Below, piece after piece: positions 33,226 to 44,666 of a stretch of DNA of 64,000 bases (its first letter is position 1; every line of letters starts with the position of its first letter). Source of the DNA: Undaria pinnatifida (Eukaryota; Sar; Phaeophyceae; Laminariales; Alariaceae); contig JABAKD010000019.1 in assembly GCA_012845835.1 (NCBI GenBank), positions 13,533,344-13,597,343 of the forward strand, given 5' to 3'. The notes under the pieces are model-generated. The model was not told the DNA's origin. It did not search any database and saw nothing but the letters and a program-made list of their open reading frames with translations. A program made the position numbers and the translations under genes.

Positions 33226-33750
33226 TCTATCGGTTAAAGGTTGATGTTCATTACATAGTCAAATAAGTGTATGCAGAACTCTACTAGGTAAGCTGTCGAA
33301 CCATTGTTAAAAGTTGTTTACTTTGAGGATGAAAGAGGAAACATATATGGTACTGCGTTCCACCGAGTAATACCGTGCTGACGGGTCACATGCGTAAGGT
33401 CGAAGTGTTGGCTAGGTCACGTGCGTAAGATCGAAATGTTTACTACGTCACGTGCGTAAGGTTGAGCTGTTGAGCTGGGTGTCGTATGTAGTGGATACTA
33501 CCATATGAGATAATTTGTTACCGGAAGAAGGAAGAGACGCGAGTGCTTGCACATCGAGTTCACTCTTCACATTTGCATCTGAACTTGGACAGTTCATAGT
33601 GACAAACGTTTTTGATGGCCCAACGAGAACTTATTTAGAGCGATTCACCATCGTCTAAACCACCATCAGTCAGGCTCAAGCTTGTCTCGCCACGACTCCG
33701 TGATAGGCTCTGAAGACCGTCGTCGGTCAGGCACCACCACATTTTTAACA
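33226..33750 (+). repeat. 5' LTR of the 33-37 kb Copia fossil
   Basis: Matches 37,175-37,678 over its length (GAGGAAACATATATGGT, TTACTACGTCACGTGCGTAAG, GTCGTATGTAGTGGATACTA). It contains three tandem copies of a CACGTGCGTAAG-like motif (33,388-33,470). It ends in ACA. The exact left edge is uncertain and no matching target duplication was found. Confidence 0.85.
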
Positions 33751-33761
33751 GGTTATGAGCC
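33751..33761 (+). promoter_or_regulatory. Primer-binding site, initiator tRNA-Met anticodon region
   Basis: GGTTATGAGCC immediately follows the left LTR. It is complementary to a GGCUCAUAACC stretch as found around the CAU anticodon of initiator tRNA-Met. Copia-lineage elements are known to prime from a half-tRNA of this kind. The same 11 bases follow the LTR at 58,562. Confidence 0.7.
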
Positions 33762-36700
33762 TCTGTCGCGTGAGGATAAGCTCTGCGAAGGGGTACTCTG
33801 TGGGTACAGCTTGAACCGCAAAGAATACCAGATTTATGTCGCAACGTCACCTTCATCGAGACCCCAGCATCGACACTGGCTGAATCCACCGGGGGCAAAC
33901 CACTGGCGACGCCGTCAGTACTTACGAAGACAGCTCGCCGGCAGAAAACACGGAAGACATCTGTGTCACGTACAGCGAAGAGATAGAGAGCCTCCTGAAG
34001 AAAGTGTCGAAGCTCACGAGCAGGAATATGGACCGCTCAACATCAGCTGGCGAGGAGGAGCCGGCCGCTCAAGGCGCCGGCGCTGACGAGACACTCGAGA
34101 CGACCCGGACAGGAGCATGGCCGACAGACCGCCACCTCGGAGGGGCAACATGTATAGGCGCACGGGCAAATCGTGCCTTAACTCTGGTAGCACGCAAAGG
34201 ACTACACCTTCACCAACAGCGAGAACTGCGTAACCTGGGATTGCTCACTAGCCCAATGGGAAGTGACGCAGAGGTAGCGCACGAAAAAGAAAACACGACG
34301 GAATACGCGCTGGTAGGTGAGACAGGACACAGGTCAATAGGGCACAAGAGCACAGCATGGAAGCATACCTTGACTGAAACATACCTTGACTACGCCCTAG
34401 ATACTGGAAACCCCGTCTCTAATCACAGTTCAGACCGGGAAGTCACTACGATCCCGGATACACTCAAGGAGGCGATGCAATCGCCACACCAAGTGACCAA
34501 GTTGAAAGAAACCACAAACAAGAAGAAGGACAGCCCCCAGAAACACGCAGTCCTCAACCTGGTATCTCCAGACTCAGTACCACCGAAGCACAAGGTGATT
34601 AGGGCCAAATGGGTTTTAAGGTTAGAGCCGATCACACGCTGAAAGGCAGAGTTGTGGTTCAAGGCTGGGGACAATTGTCGGAAGTAGATTGCAGCCGCAC
34701 ATATTTACCTGTATGAAGCATCCAGAGCATCTGCGTGGCACTCGTCAGAGCTGCGAGTGAAGCTTGGGAAGTATTCCAGCTTGATGTACAGACGGCGTTT
34801 GTAAACGACGAGGTACAGGAGGTGTATGTGAGGACTCCTCCAGGCTACGAATCAATCGACGCTACAACTGGACGCTCCAAGATGATGAAACTCAATAAGA
34901 GCCTGTATGGATATCGTTGAAGCCCTCGCAACTAGTTTAACACCATCGACGATTCACTGAGGGACATGGGGTTCACGTCGACAGCGTCTGATCCATATGT
35001 CTACATCTTCGGCTCAGACGACAACCTCAGCATTGTGACCATGTACGTAGACAACCCCCATCTCCTTGGAGGAGACACGCCGCTACTCGAGGACATTATA
35101 GCCAACTGATGAGCCTATCCACCGTGATCGACATGGGAGACGTATCCATGGTGCTAGGCATGAACATTACCAGAGACCGAGACGCTAAGAGCCTGACCAT
35201 TAGCCAAGAGCACTACGCCAGGTCAGTCCCGGCACGGTTCAGCATGGAAAATACAACCCAGTGCACACGACTTAGCAGGAACGTTTTCTCAAGCAGCCGG
35301 ACACGATGCTGCTAGACTCTACGGGCATCCAACCTTACCAGGCCATTACAGGGTCGCTGATGTTCTTGAGCCAATGCACTTGCTACGACATCACCTACGC
35401 CGTTAAACAACTGGCCAGAACCATGTGCAAACCATCCAAATTACATATGACAGGAACAAAGCTTCTTCTCCGCTGCCCAAAGGAAGATATGCCCAAAGGA
35501 AGATATGGGGCTGGTAATCGGGTACAAAACAATATGTTTCAAAATGACGGGATTTTGCGATGCGATTGCACTTTTAATAACCGTGACAATGGCAAGTCAA
35601 CCCACGGCTACCTGTTCATTCTGGTTGAAGAACCACTAAGCTTCAAGCCTACGCTCCAGTATTGACGGCGCAGTCGACCCCGAAGGCAGAACGCATCTCA
35701 ATGGCACACGAGAACAAGGAGACGGTGTATCTATCCAACATGACGGCCGAGCTGGGCTTTGGTAGGTTGTCTGAAAGTGTACCGCTCTTTGGCGACATTA
35801 CCGGAGCCCTACACATGGCAGGAAACAGGACCTACAGCTCGCGTACAAAACAAATCGCCCTATGGTTCTTTTAGTTGAAGGAGCTAATCATGGGCGGAAA
35901 ACCACCATCCATCACGTGGCAGAACAGAAATAACTGGAAGACGTAGGGACGAGCGAGCAACCCAAGCTCGACCGGAAGGAAGAGATTCCACAATGACGAC
36001 GCCAATAAGTACGCGTCAAGAAACGACCAAGAGAAAAGGAATTATTCCGAGATCGACCTGAACGGAGACCAAGTTATGACGACAACATGCGTATTATTCA
36101 CAAATTCACCAATTCGACAGCAAGATGGATCGAGATCAGGACGAGAAATTCGGACGAAGCCAAACGTTATCGTCCCACATTACTATATCAACATCTACAC
36201 CATGTCCGACAACCAGGAACGCGAGAAGGCTCACGCCGGGGATATTTTAGACGACAGTATAGCTATGGGACAAGAACGGCGAACAGGCTTGTACGACAGG
36301 TTTCCCTTCTAGGAAGAAAACTACAGATAAGAGGCAGCGGCGGAGATCGCCAACTGGACCATCAAGCAAAGCGTCGAAGCCTACTCCGATAATAAGTAAT
36401 TTGGAACGTTTGTGTGGAATGTAATAGAAAGAGAGAACTATGAGAACTTGATGAAAGCCCAGCGCGTCCTCGATTTTCACACCAGCGCATGGCCAAAGCT
36501 GCCACCCCAAGCCTAGATCAGATGGTCTCAGCTCGAAACCCTCTCGATAGCAAAGTGCAGGCTAAGGGGGTTGACCGCGAACAGGGGGCGTGGAAGAAGT
36601 GCTATCCAGATAAGCTCAAGGAGCAGGAAGACCAATGCAGACGCGGCCTCAGTTGTGCGAAGGCTAGACTCGAAAGAGAGATCGAAGAACGTCTATTAAT

Positions 36701-37174
36701 TGTGGAAATTACACACAAACAGTCAGTAGTAACGTATGATGTTCAAGCAGAAATAAGGCAGACGTCGTCGGAGGCGACGGAGGCGATGGCCCATTTAGCT
36801 GAAGACACCATTGGCTCTATAACATACACCGTGACGTGTAATGTGAGAGCTGAGTTGCACAACATCGTTAGAGAGAACTTACCGGGGGGGGGGTGAAGTG
36901 ATCTTCTGAAGGTGAACAGAAATAGCATACGCATGCTGAACAGAAATAGAAGGACACACTCTGACACGATCTTGTTTCTGCAAACAACGCCTTAGACAAA
37001 GAAAGTAGAGCAAAGCTGCGCAAAAAAAGATGACACACTCTGACACGGTATTCTTTATGCCAAACTACACGGTTTAAGCCAGTGTACTACAAGGGTGATT
37101 ATGACCTGAAATAACATACTTGGTGTGGTACTTCCGTCTGAGAAGGCGCGTTAAACACTATAATCCATAAGGAT

Positions 37175-37678
37175 TCCATCGGTTAGAGGTAGATGTCCAT
37201 TGCATAGTATGCAGAGTACTGGGTAAGCTGTTGAACCATGCGTTAGAAGTTGTTTACTTTGAGTATGGAAGAGGAAACATATATGGTGATGCGTTCCACC
37301 AAGTAGTACCGTGTTGATGGGTCACATGCGTAAGATCGAAGTGTTGGCTCAGTCACGTGCGTAAGATCGAAATATTTACTACGTCACGTGCGTAAGACTG
37401 AGCTGGGTGTCGTATGTAGTGGATACTACCAAATGAGATAATTTGTTACCGTAAGAAGGAAGAGACACGAGTGCTTGCACATCGATTTAACTCTTCACAT
37501 CTGCATCTGAACTTGCACCGTTCATAGTGACGTAAGTTTTCGTTGTCCCAACGAGAGCCCATTTAAAGTGATCCGCCATCGTCTAAACCATGATCAGTCA
37601 GGCTCGAGATCGTCTCGCCACGACTTTGTGTTAACCTCTGAAGACGGTCATCGGTCAGGCACCATCACATTTCTGACA
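37175..37678 (+). repeat. 3' LTR of the 33-37 kb Copia fossil
   Basis: Same order of motifs as the left LTR, ending TTTCTGACA at 37,678. Confidence 0.85.
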
Positions 37679-40640
37679 AAACTTTGCTTTGTGCGTTCGG
37701 TTTGGCGACACGCCCGCAATTTTCAATGCCGGCTGTGTTACACGGCGTCAAAGCAGTCCTGGAGTTCGAATGTACACGAGGCACAGACCCTCAGGGGCGC
37801 GTGGAGTAGTTTAGGTTGTGAAAGGGGGGCGAAACCGGTAAAAGATCTAAGCGTTAACCATTTCGTCATTCCAAAAGCAGCAGTTCAGGACGTACTGGAG
37901 ACATCGTCAAGAAGGAATGGACGAAAGAAATGAAAGCTTCGTCACAAAAAGAGACAAGAAATCGGAACCTTTGCTAGGAATGAGTAGACGGGATACACAA
38001 CGTCGTCGTCAATCAGGGACGGCGAAGAAGACAGGATTTTTCGTCTAGCAAGCATGGGCGAGACAATGTCGTCCTTTGTAAATGAACGAGATGCTAAAAG
38101 CCTTCGTTGATCCAAAATGAACGAGATGTTTAAAACCTTCGTCTATCAGGAATGAACGAGACAAATATATCCTTAGCGCATAAACGACACGTATTGTGAG
38201 ATCAGCATTAATAAATTTGCCAGTGAAACTTTTCTTAGGCCTAGAGAGCAGAGACCTTTAGTCGGGTTGCCCTAACGAACGCCTTCGAAATCCTGTTTCG
38301 GGGCAGATATTGGCCTTATCGTGTTTGAAGCCCAGAAACTTCCTGCGTGGCATGGCTCTGAAATCAGGCCGTTCTCGGGTGATTCGAGTGTCTTTCGTCC
38401 GACCTTCCGCCTTTCCTATTACAGCATCGTGTTTCCTCTATACGATCGTAACGCCGATATATGGGAGCCGAAAGTCCCAACACATTTCTGGCGGTGGCTG
38501 GCACTACTGCGCATACTGCAAATTAAAGGTATTATCCCGCCTGTATCAAGTCGTTTCACAGGCAGACGCTGTAGCGGCAACTGGCACTGCTGTGCATACT
38601 GCAAACTCTTGTTTGGCCGCCTGTTCCAAGATACCCCACGGGAACTGTAGTGGCCAACCCGTACTACGCACCCAGCACTATGGCGGAACGACTACCGAAA
38701 TTCATATCACCTTGGGAATCGGGCAATAGACGAGGCCTTCGTCTGGGATGATCATGGTTTGTGGCATTTCCTTGAGGGTAGCTGTAGTTATCTCCTGGCT
38801 GCCTTCATCCATTCTCCGAAACATCACCTCCTGGGAGTATCCTCTTCCAGATTCCTCCGACACGACCCGGTGTTGAGCTGTATCCAATGCATACGTAATA
38901 CGATGAGAGAAGCATGTCCGTTAGAGCGATAGTAAGCCGGAAAAAAATACAGAAAGGAAGAACTTGCACGAACATGTATATATTTCCACGTTTCAAGGCT
39001 TCCCTTGATATTTTTCTACATCAAACTTCTTCATGTAGCGTCGGGTATCTCCGAGCTCTCTCCCTCCATTCTCAAAATCGCCGTTGCCAGGGATACTTCT
39101 TTTCCAGACCCAGACCTATCCGTCACGAGCTGGTGTCGACCTGATATCAACCTACAATGTGTAACCCGACTTAGGAGCCTCTGCCACAATTAAAATAGGC
39201 CATGAGAGTGGTTCAACGCTTTCGTGATGCGAATATAGAAAGCATCACGATGTTGGTTATATTTCGAAGCATAGCACTATCTTCTGCGCCACACGGTCAC
39301 TGCAACTCTGGGTATCATGTAGGTGATAACAGGGCATTGATAGTACTTCGGAGTATGTTGCACGCAGCGTAACAGGATACGTAGTACAAGCTGTGTCCGT
39401 TGCATGGCACTTTGGGCGCCACTGAATCTGCGTTTACGACTCCGAGCGCAACGGTATACAAGGTGTGTACACAAGATTCTTGTGCTGCTATGTCGTGTGG
39501 TGGTTAACAACAATAGCTGTGGGACCACTCGTGCGTTTCACAAACAGTCGTGCGATTTACATCAAACAATCTGTGCACCTTTGAACCTTGTGCCCGTTTT
39601 CGTAAGAGGATGAGCGTCATTGACCATGCGTCAGACCCACCGGGTACGCTTCATTGTCTAGGCTGGCCATTGTCTTTTCTGGGTATGACCGTAACAGCTA
39701 AATGTATCACTGCACCCTTTGGAACGGGGTGAGCATCTTTAATTTGCTCCCGTGTACTCATGTTTTTCTTGGAACAGCAATATCGAAAGGGGGCCACGCC
39801 TGCTGATCGCGAACTTTAGAGAAGCAAAGACGCAAGGGTGGTAGGTCAAAAGACGCTGACGTAGCCGAGCGGCAGGTATTCCGTGATAGTCGTACCACCT
39901 TGTGACCCTGGCGATGAGGAGCGATAACCCTACCGCGCCGACAGTGAAGGTATATTCCATGCACAGTTAAACCCCCCCTCGATGAAATACGGGACGTGCC
40001 ACAGTATTTCCAGCGTTATATCGACCCCGCTTCTATTTCTTGAAACGGGTTTAAAAGTGGTCCATGGTCTATGTAGCATACACTTATGCCAGGTACGTGG
40101 TACGGTAAGGTGCAGGTACTTGTGGCCCGAATTTTGGGGACTTTGATAGAAACTAACTGGTCTTGCAACAACTGAGTAGATGAAAAAAATTACATCGGAA
40201 ATTGCTTCGCAAGAGCTTTGGTATGAGCCCATTCAAAATGAGATTAGGCGGTGCAAATCATAATCGAGTGTTGACCGTCGCTCGGAAAGCACTTTCACTG
40301 AACAAATACCAACATATCTCAAGGATCATGACAATCTCGAACAAATAAAGTGCAGATATTTACAGCTTGGTTACTCCACGTTTGTATGGTATCTGGATTG
40401 TCCCCGACTGACGGCAGGACCCGGCCAAAATATATCTATATATAAAACTCCCGTTTTCTTCAGAAGTACTTCAACAATGACTGCCAGGGCAAATATGGTG
40501 AGAATTCGTGGCACAACGCAGTGTTCTAGAACTATGCATAAACTAACGGCTGCAAAATGTTTCAGTGGACGGCACGGGCATACTCTTCATGGGTAAGCAC
40601 GGTAAAGAAGGCACCGGCAGGTGTGGGACTGTAGTCGTTT
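37679..40640. other. Unassigned interval with two small duplications
   Basis: A 35-36-bp tandem repeat (AATGAACGAGATG..AAA.CCTTCGT) lies at 38,081-38,172 with a weaker unit before it. A diverged ~80-bp duplication at about 38,497-38,632 contains CTGGCACT(A/G)CTG(C/T)GCATACTGCAAA; in one frame or another both copies give a CAYCK peptide, but no zinc-finger gene is supported. The rest (38,640-40,640) has no recognised feature. Confidence 0.45.
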
Positions 40641-40679
40641 AGATAGTCGCAGGCTAAGAAAAAAAATTGTCCTCCCGAG

Positions 40680-40990
40680 CGACGTTATGGGAAAAGGTTT
40701 CCGTTCGATTACCGCGGAACGGGAATGGGACGGGAAAGCTGGAAGCCCTTTGGTTGACGGGACGGGAAGGGAGTGCACGATTTTTTGGCGGGACGGGACC
40801 ATGGAACGGTTCGGGCACAGGTTGGGAATTCGGTCGAGTGTATAGTCGGGAAATCGGTCGGGAACATAGTCGGGAAATCGGTGGGGAACAAAGTAAGAGA
40901 ATCGGTGGTGAAATAGTCAGAGAAACGGTCGGGAACACAGTCAAGAAATCGGTCGGGAATGTAGTCGGGATTTGGCTGGGAGATTGTCCG
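40680..40990 (+). repeat. Minisatellite, 24-bp unit, about 6 copies
   Basis: From about 40,841 to 40,985 a unit TAGTCGGGAAATCGGTCGGG plus AACA repeats about six times with small changes; before it, GGGACGGGA-type motifs occur irregularly (40,725-40,810). A related GGGACGGGAA-type block lies at 42,900-43,150. On the minus strand the array reads as repeated FPTDFPT peptide, an artefact. Confidence 0.85.
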
Positions 40991-41146
40991 AAATGATTAA
41001 GAACATGTCTGGGGACCCGGGGTGGAGGAAACGGTTGAAACGAGGGAAACGATGCCGAGTAAATTTTGACAATTGCTCAAACTTTCGCCGCGCCTATCTT
41101 TTGTACAAAAACGAATTTTATACAGTATTATACTCCGGAGTATAAC

Positions 41147-41530
41147 ATTCAAACACACTCCAGCTGTGAGATCGAATACTTCGTCGAAACTCATATTTGC
41201 ATGCTGTGTGTGATACTGCGATAGCACGTATTACGGGTTGTGTGTCCTCGTTGAGGATATAGGTCGGCGACTCCCCTTGCAACTACAGTGTAGCTATCAG
41301 GGTCAACAGGGTGATGTTAGGCAGTCTGTGCGCGGAAACTATAAAACCTGTTTCTGAGGGGGACGAAATCTGACAGCTGTGGAAGGAAATGCATCAGTTT
41401 TTCAAGTGAACACTGCAAATCGAATAACCGGTGAGGGGAGGGCCGACGTTTTAGGGACGTGGGGGGCTGATTTTGATCAAAAGGGGGGCGGGAGGGGGGG
41501 AGGGGACGGGTGCGGCAGGTCAATTTGTGA
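41147..41530 (+). repeat. R1 fragment, plus orientation (T and module 1)
   Basis: T module with CAGCTGTGAGATCGAATACT, GTCCTCGTTGAGGATATAGG and the CTATCAGGGTC end at 41,301, then module 1 with G runs to about 41,525. It is preceded by the palindrome ATACTCCGGAGTAT (41,130-41,143). The copy stops at GTCAATTTGTG, where module 2 would begin. Confidence 0.85.
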
Positions 41531-41987
41531 TATTGTAATACAATTGTTCAACCCTCTTACGTATGAGATGGCACGTGGCGTGTATCAGCGCTTAGCTGGT
41601 GTACGCTCGTAGGATCGATTTCGGATGATCCGATGAAGACTGTCCCTCTCAACGTGTACCAGTACGTTGCACGTGAACCAGGTGTCGGATACGATTAGCC
41701 TGTAAACTGCCGTTTTTCATGCATCCAAGATATTGATGCTGAGACTCGTGCACGATTACTACCAGACTGAAAACTGTCCGTCGTACTAGAAACTTGCAAC
41801 GTCTAGCAGATGATTTCAAGTTTTATCAAGGAAGTAACGATATGGTGGTAACTGATGAGTAGCATTTCTAATTTTGGTTTGGGCATTTTCATGCTTACAA
41901 ACAGTTTCAACTACCTATTTTTCAACTCACAGGCCGTTCTTATCGGAGATGTATATTTCTTTAATTTCCTCCTATTTTCCAGGATAT
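41531..41987. other. Unassigned; possible 3' region of the secreted-protein gene
   Basis: No repeat recognised. On the minus strand this lies downstream of the candidate secreted-protein frame. Confidence 0.35.
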
Positions 41988-42260
41988 TCATGAAAAATCG
42001 TCTGCATTAATTTCGAGCGCTGTGTTGTTTGTACCTTTTCCCCTGATTTTCGAAAGCCGAGCCATAAAGCAAGACCGCCACCCACCCACACCAGTATCAG
42101 TCACGCGCGTCGTCACACAGTAATCATTAGCGAACGTCCCGGAAGACCGCAGAGGAATGCACCCAGGCAAAGTAGATTCGTGCAATCCGGCGACAGCAGG
42201 CCCTGGTGGTGCCAGGAGCATGCCGACCACAACGAGGACACCAGCGATAGCCTTCTTCAT
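41988..42260 (-). CDS. Candidate small secreted cysteine-containing protein
   Basis: ATG at 42,260 in the context AAAAACATGA opens 90 codons to TGA. The N-terminus is a textbook secretion signal: MKK, a hydrophobic core AIAGVLVVVGMLL, then a Pro/Ala region ending PAVA before Gly25, a likely signal-peptidase site. The mature part holds Cys34, Cys48 and Cys64 and no low-complexity run. Codon third positions are strongly G/C in the first ~60 codons. The last ~25 codons are less convincing. A possible splice donor AAAAGGTACAA lies near 42,027, so this may be a first exon of a larger gene. No family recognised. It is the best host-gene candidate in the window, but a single short frame without homology support. 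Confidence 0.45.
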   Translation of the reverse strand: MKKAIAGVLVVVGMLLAPPGPAVAGLHESTLPGCIPLRSSGTFANDYCVTTRVTDTGVGGWRSCFMARLSKIRGKGTNNTALEINADDFS

Positions 42261-42890
42261 GTTTTTGCGCCTCGTGTTTGGATAATTGGGAAGGATGAAT
42301 CATTGTTTCGTCCAACTCGAGGACGAGTCCTCCGGAGGCACACATCACTTCCTTCCATCGATCTTAATATTGGACCACCCTGGTCAACGTTTCAGCTACC
42401 CGATGGTGTCAGCATTGAGCCACGGCGCTTGTCAGAGCACTGCCTTCGAAATATGGATATCGGCGACGGGATTTCCTAATTTGTGATTGTTAAATTTCCC
42501 ATAATTTTTCGGGCTGAAGAATTTAACAAATTATGATAGGACGCCTCCGTCTTCTTTCAAGACATATTTTTTCACGAAAATGGAAATTTAGGAAATTTAA
42601 GAAATTGAAGACAAAAAGGTCTATTATAAGAACGGCCTCATAGCTGAATAACGATAAAAAACAAAGGCATGTGGGGGGGGGGACTAACGAAATGCAAAGC
42701 ATCAAACGGACAAACAATCTCCTCTACATACCTTAAATAGACTACTCCTGCAGCTAGCTATTGCATCCAAAGTTGAATAGTAATCCAAACAAATTGGGAT
42801 GATCCAGTTGCATCCATACATAGTCATTTGATGAGAAAATGGGATGGAAACATATGCCACTTATGTGAGTTGCGGAAAGGAACAATATGG
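42261..42890. other. Unassigned; upstream flank of the secreted-protein candidate
   Basis: No recognisable repeat. On the minus strand this is the upstream side of the ATG at 42,260; no clear TATA element is seen within 100 bp. A 9-nt G run occurs near 42,673. Confidence 0.35.
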
Positions 42891-43150
42891 GCGCGAACGT
42901 CAGAGTGGGATGGGAACAACTTGGCGGACGGCGGGCCTTGAAACGTCGGGAATACACATTACGGCGGGACGGGAAACAGTCGCGACGAGAACAAGATGCC
43001 ATAAGTCGCGGCAATAAACGGTAGGATCAGACACCGAGGTCGTAAACGTGTCGGGAAGTCTCGGTCGTGAACGAAATACACTCGCGATTCCAATTGCCAT
43101 TCCCGACCCGTTCTCGACCCGACCAGCATTTTCTCGACCCGACCATTACC
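42891..43150. repeat. Degenerate GGGACGGGAA-type repeat block
   Basis: Irregular motifs GGGATGGGAAC, GGCGGGACGGGAAAC, GTCGGGAA, and on the other strand TTCCCGACCCG and TTCTCGACCCGACCA (twice, 43,110-43,145). It resembles the minisatellite at 40.7-41.0 kb but is more decayed, with the sense switching strand near 43,090. Confidence 0.6.
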
Positions 43151-43584
43151 GCGCGTACCCTTGAATTTTTCCGTTGCCAAAAGAAACACCAGCATCATCA
43201 ACAGGTAGGTGGAAAAACGTACAATATTTGACCATGATTTTCGTAGTCATATGGCACCTGGTTCAAATATCATATATATATATGGAGCCTAGCACTTTTC
43301 TAGATTTTTTTATGACTTGAAAAAAGTAAACATATTCCATTTGTAAAAAAAAAGCAGTAAAATACTTCATGTATATCGTGCGTGTTTTCGCGGGCATGAC
43401 GAATATGAAAGAAAACCGAAGTCGTCGATGGCAGTCAAAAGTCATGGCAGCTTATATGAATAATTGCAATTGAATAATTGAGTCACAAGCGCCCCCACCA
43501 TATAGGTTTTATACGGAATATAATCAAGTATAACGGAATGCGTGCACGTGTGCTGAAAGAGCGGTAGCGTAGCATCTGTAGCGA
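43151..43584. other. Unassigned, AT-rich
   Basis: Short AT microsatellite near 43,270; no gene recognised. Confidence 0.4.
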
Positions 43585-43860
43585 GGGTGATGGTTTGGAA
43601 GCTGGTTGTTGGTGGTAGAGGCTACTCCGGGGGAAGTGTAAGAATTGGGTCGCGCGACTCGATGGACATATGACGGCATTGGGTACGAAGTTCCAAGATG
43701 TGGCAAAAGGCTGCGCAGGGGACCGGCAGAAGAAGATGATTTCATGCGGAAGAAGCATGCAGCGGAGATTCGTAGAGCTGCAGAATGACTCGAGGCGGCC
43801 GATACCACACCACCCACCGCTGACCCCAATATGCGGCGGGGGGGGGGTCGAGGGTATCCT
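43585..43860 (+). pseudogene. Coding remnant, possibly LINE ORF2 C-terminus, copy 1
   Basis: One frame reads WVARLDGHMTALGTKFQDV near 43,643-43,699, matching HWMAHLREDMSAFGMKFEG of copy 2 (52,870-53,135). Both copies also share GGCTACTC(C/A)GGGGG upstream, ATGCGGAA.AAGCATG downstream, and a G run beyond (10 nt at about 43,837 here). The pattern of a Trp, Met/Leu and Ala-x-Gly resembles the end region of some non-LTR reverse transcriptases, but that family call is a guess. The frame is not continuous over the whole block, so this copy is dead. Confidence 0.4.
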
Positions 43861-44666
43861 CCCCAAGAGACGTGGGGTGTGCCCATTATGATGTTGACGT
43901 ATGTGTGTACCGCCCCGCAAACGTAACTAGCTAGCCCGGGCTTGTTCGCGTCGTTCGGTTTTCCCCTCGGTTCCATCTGTGAACTGGATACCATCTATTA
44001 CACGTGCCCAATAATGCCGTTTTATATCAAATTTCTGGGATCTGCTACGTAGTAATGGCGTGTTTTTTTTCTTGTTCATTTTCATTGATTTTACATTCGT
44101 TTCTAAATTCTTTTTTTTTTCCACTTGCCTGGGGTCTTTCGTGCGCATGCAAATAATTGTCCTGGCTGGTTGGTTCGTTGGGTGACATGTCTCGCCACAT
44201 CCCTCTATCTTACAAGCTCATTATGTATTTACCTACTACGCGTATGATGTGGTTGCCCTAGGGTATATATAGGACTGTTATTTTTTCTAATTTTTTTCGT
44301 AGCGCTACGAGCTGGTCCGGTTGTGATGCTGACACTCTTTGGGTTTTACTTCAACGAAAGATGCTTATATTAATTAAAGAAGCCGAAATGGTGGTGGGGG
44401 GGGAAGGGCAGTCCTGCCCCCGCTCGCCCCCGGATGCGTACGCCTCCTAACCTATATATAATAGCGGGAGGAAGAACGGAGAGGAGGGGCCGCTCGCCTC
44501 CTTTGCTTTCTTGCTTACGCCTTTCCCACCCACACGAACGAAACGGGGTCGACCTACCTACCGGTCGCGCTCCGCTAGTGAGACGCCTCCCCCTTTTTAG
44601 ATGTTTCGTGTGCAAACCGGAGGCCTATTCTTTCCGGACTCCGAAATTTCTACAAAAGCTGAATAG
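43861..44666. other. Unassigned
   Basis: T-rich runs at about 44,063 and 44,110, a TATATATA at 44,262, and a perfect 12-bp palindrome CGTAGCGCTACG at 44,299-44,310. No gene recognised. Confidence 0.4.

Larger units (their letters stand above)
33226..37678 (+). mobile_element. Copia-type LTR retrotransposon fossil with both LTRs
   Basis: LTRs at both ends, a primer-binding site after the left LTR, and Copia pol patches in order: RT start near 34,590 (VIRAKWVLRLEP), RT core near 34,770-34,915 (FQLDVQTAFVNDEVQEVY), the YVDN box near 35,045, YQAITGSLMFLSQ near 35,335, and RNase H near 35,660-35,875 (PKAERISMAHENKETVYL). Gag, protease and integrase are not recognisable in the 5' part. A further ~1.2 kb follows pol before the right LTR, with an open 135-codon frame at 36,489-36,896 that is charged and probably helical. 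It is broken at several points. The LTRs differ by clearly more than 10% by eye, so it is old. Confidence 0.88.

Noticed and set aside
38321-38650. Zinc-finger-like CAYCK peptides
   Set aside because: The two copies arise from an 80-bp DNA duplication and fall in different frames, without conserved finger spacing.
40654-40944. Repetitive FPTDFPT-type protein on the minus strand
   Set aside because: It is produced by the 24-bp minisatellite, whose unit length is a multiple of three.
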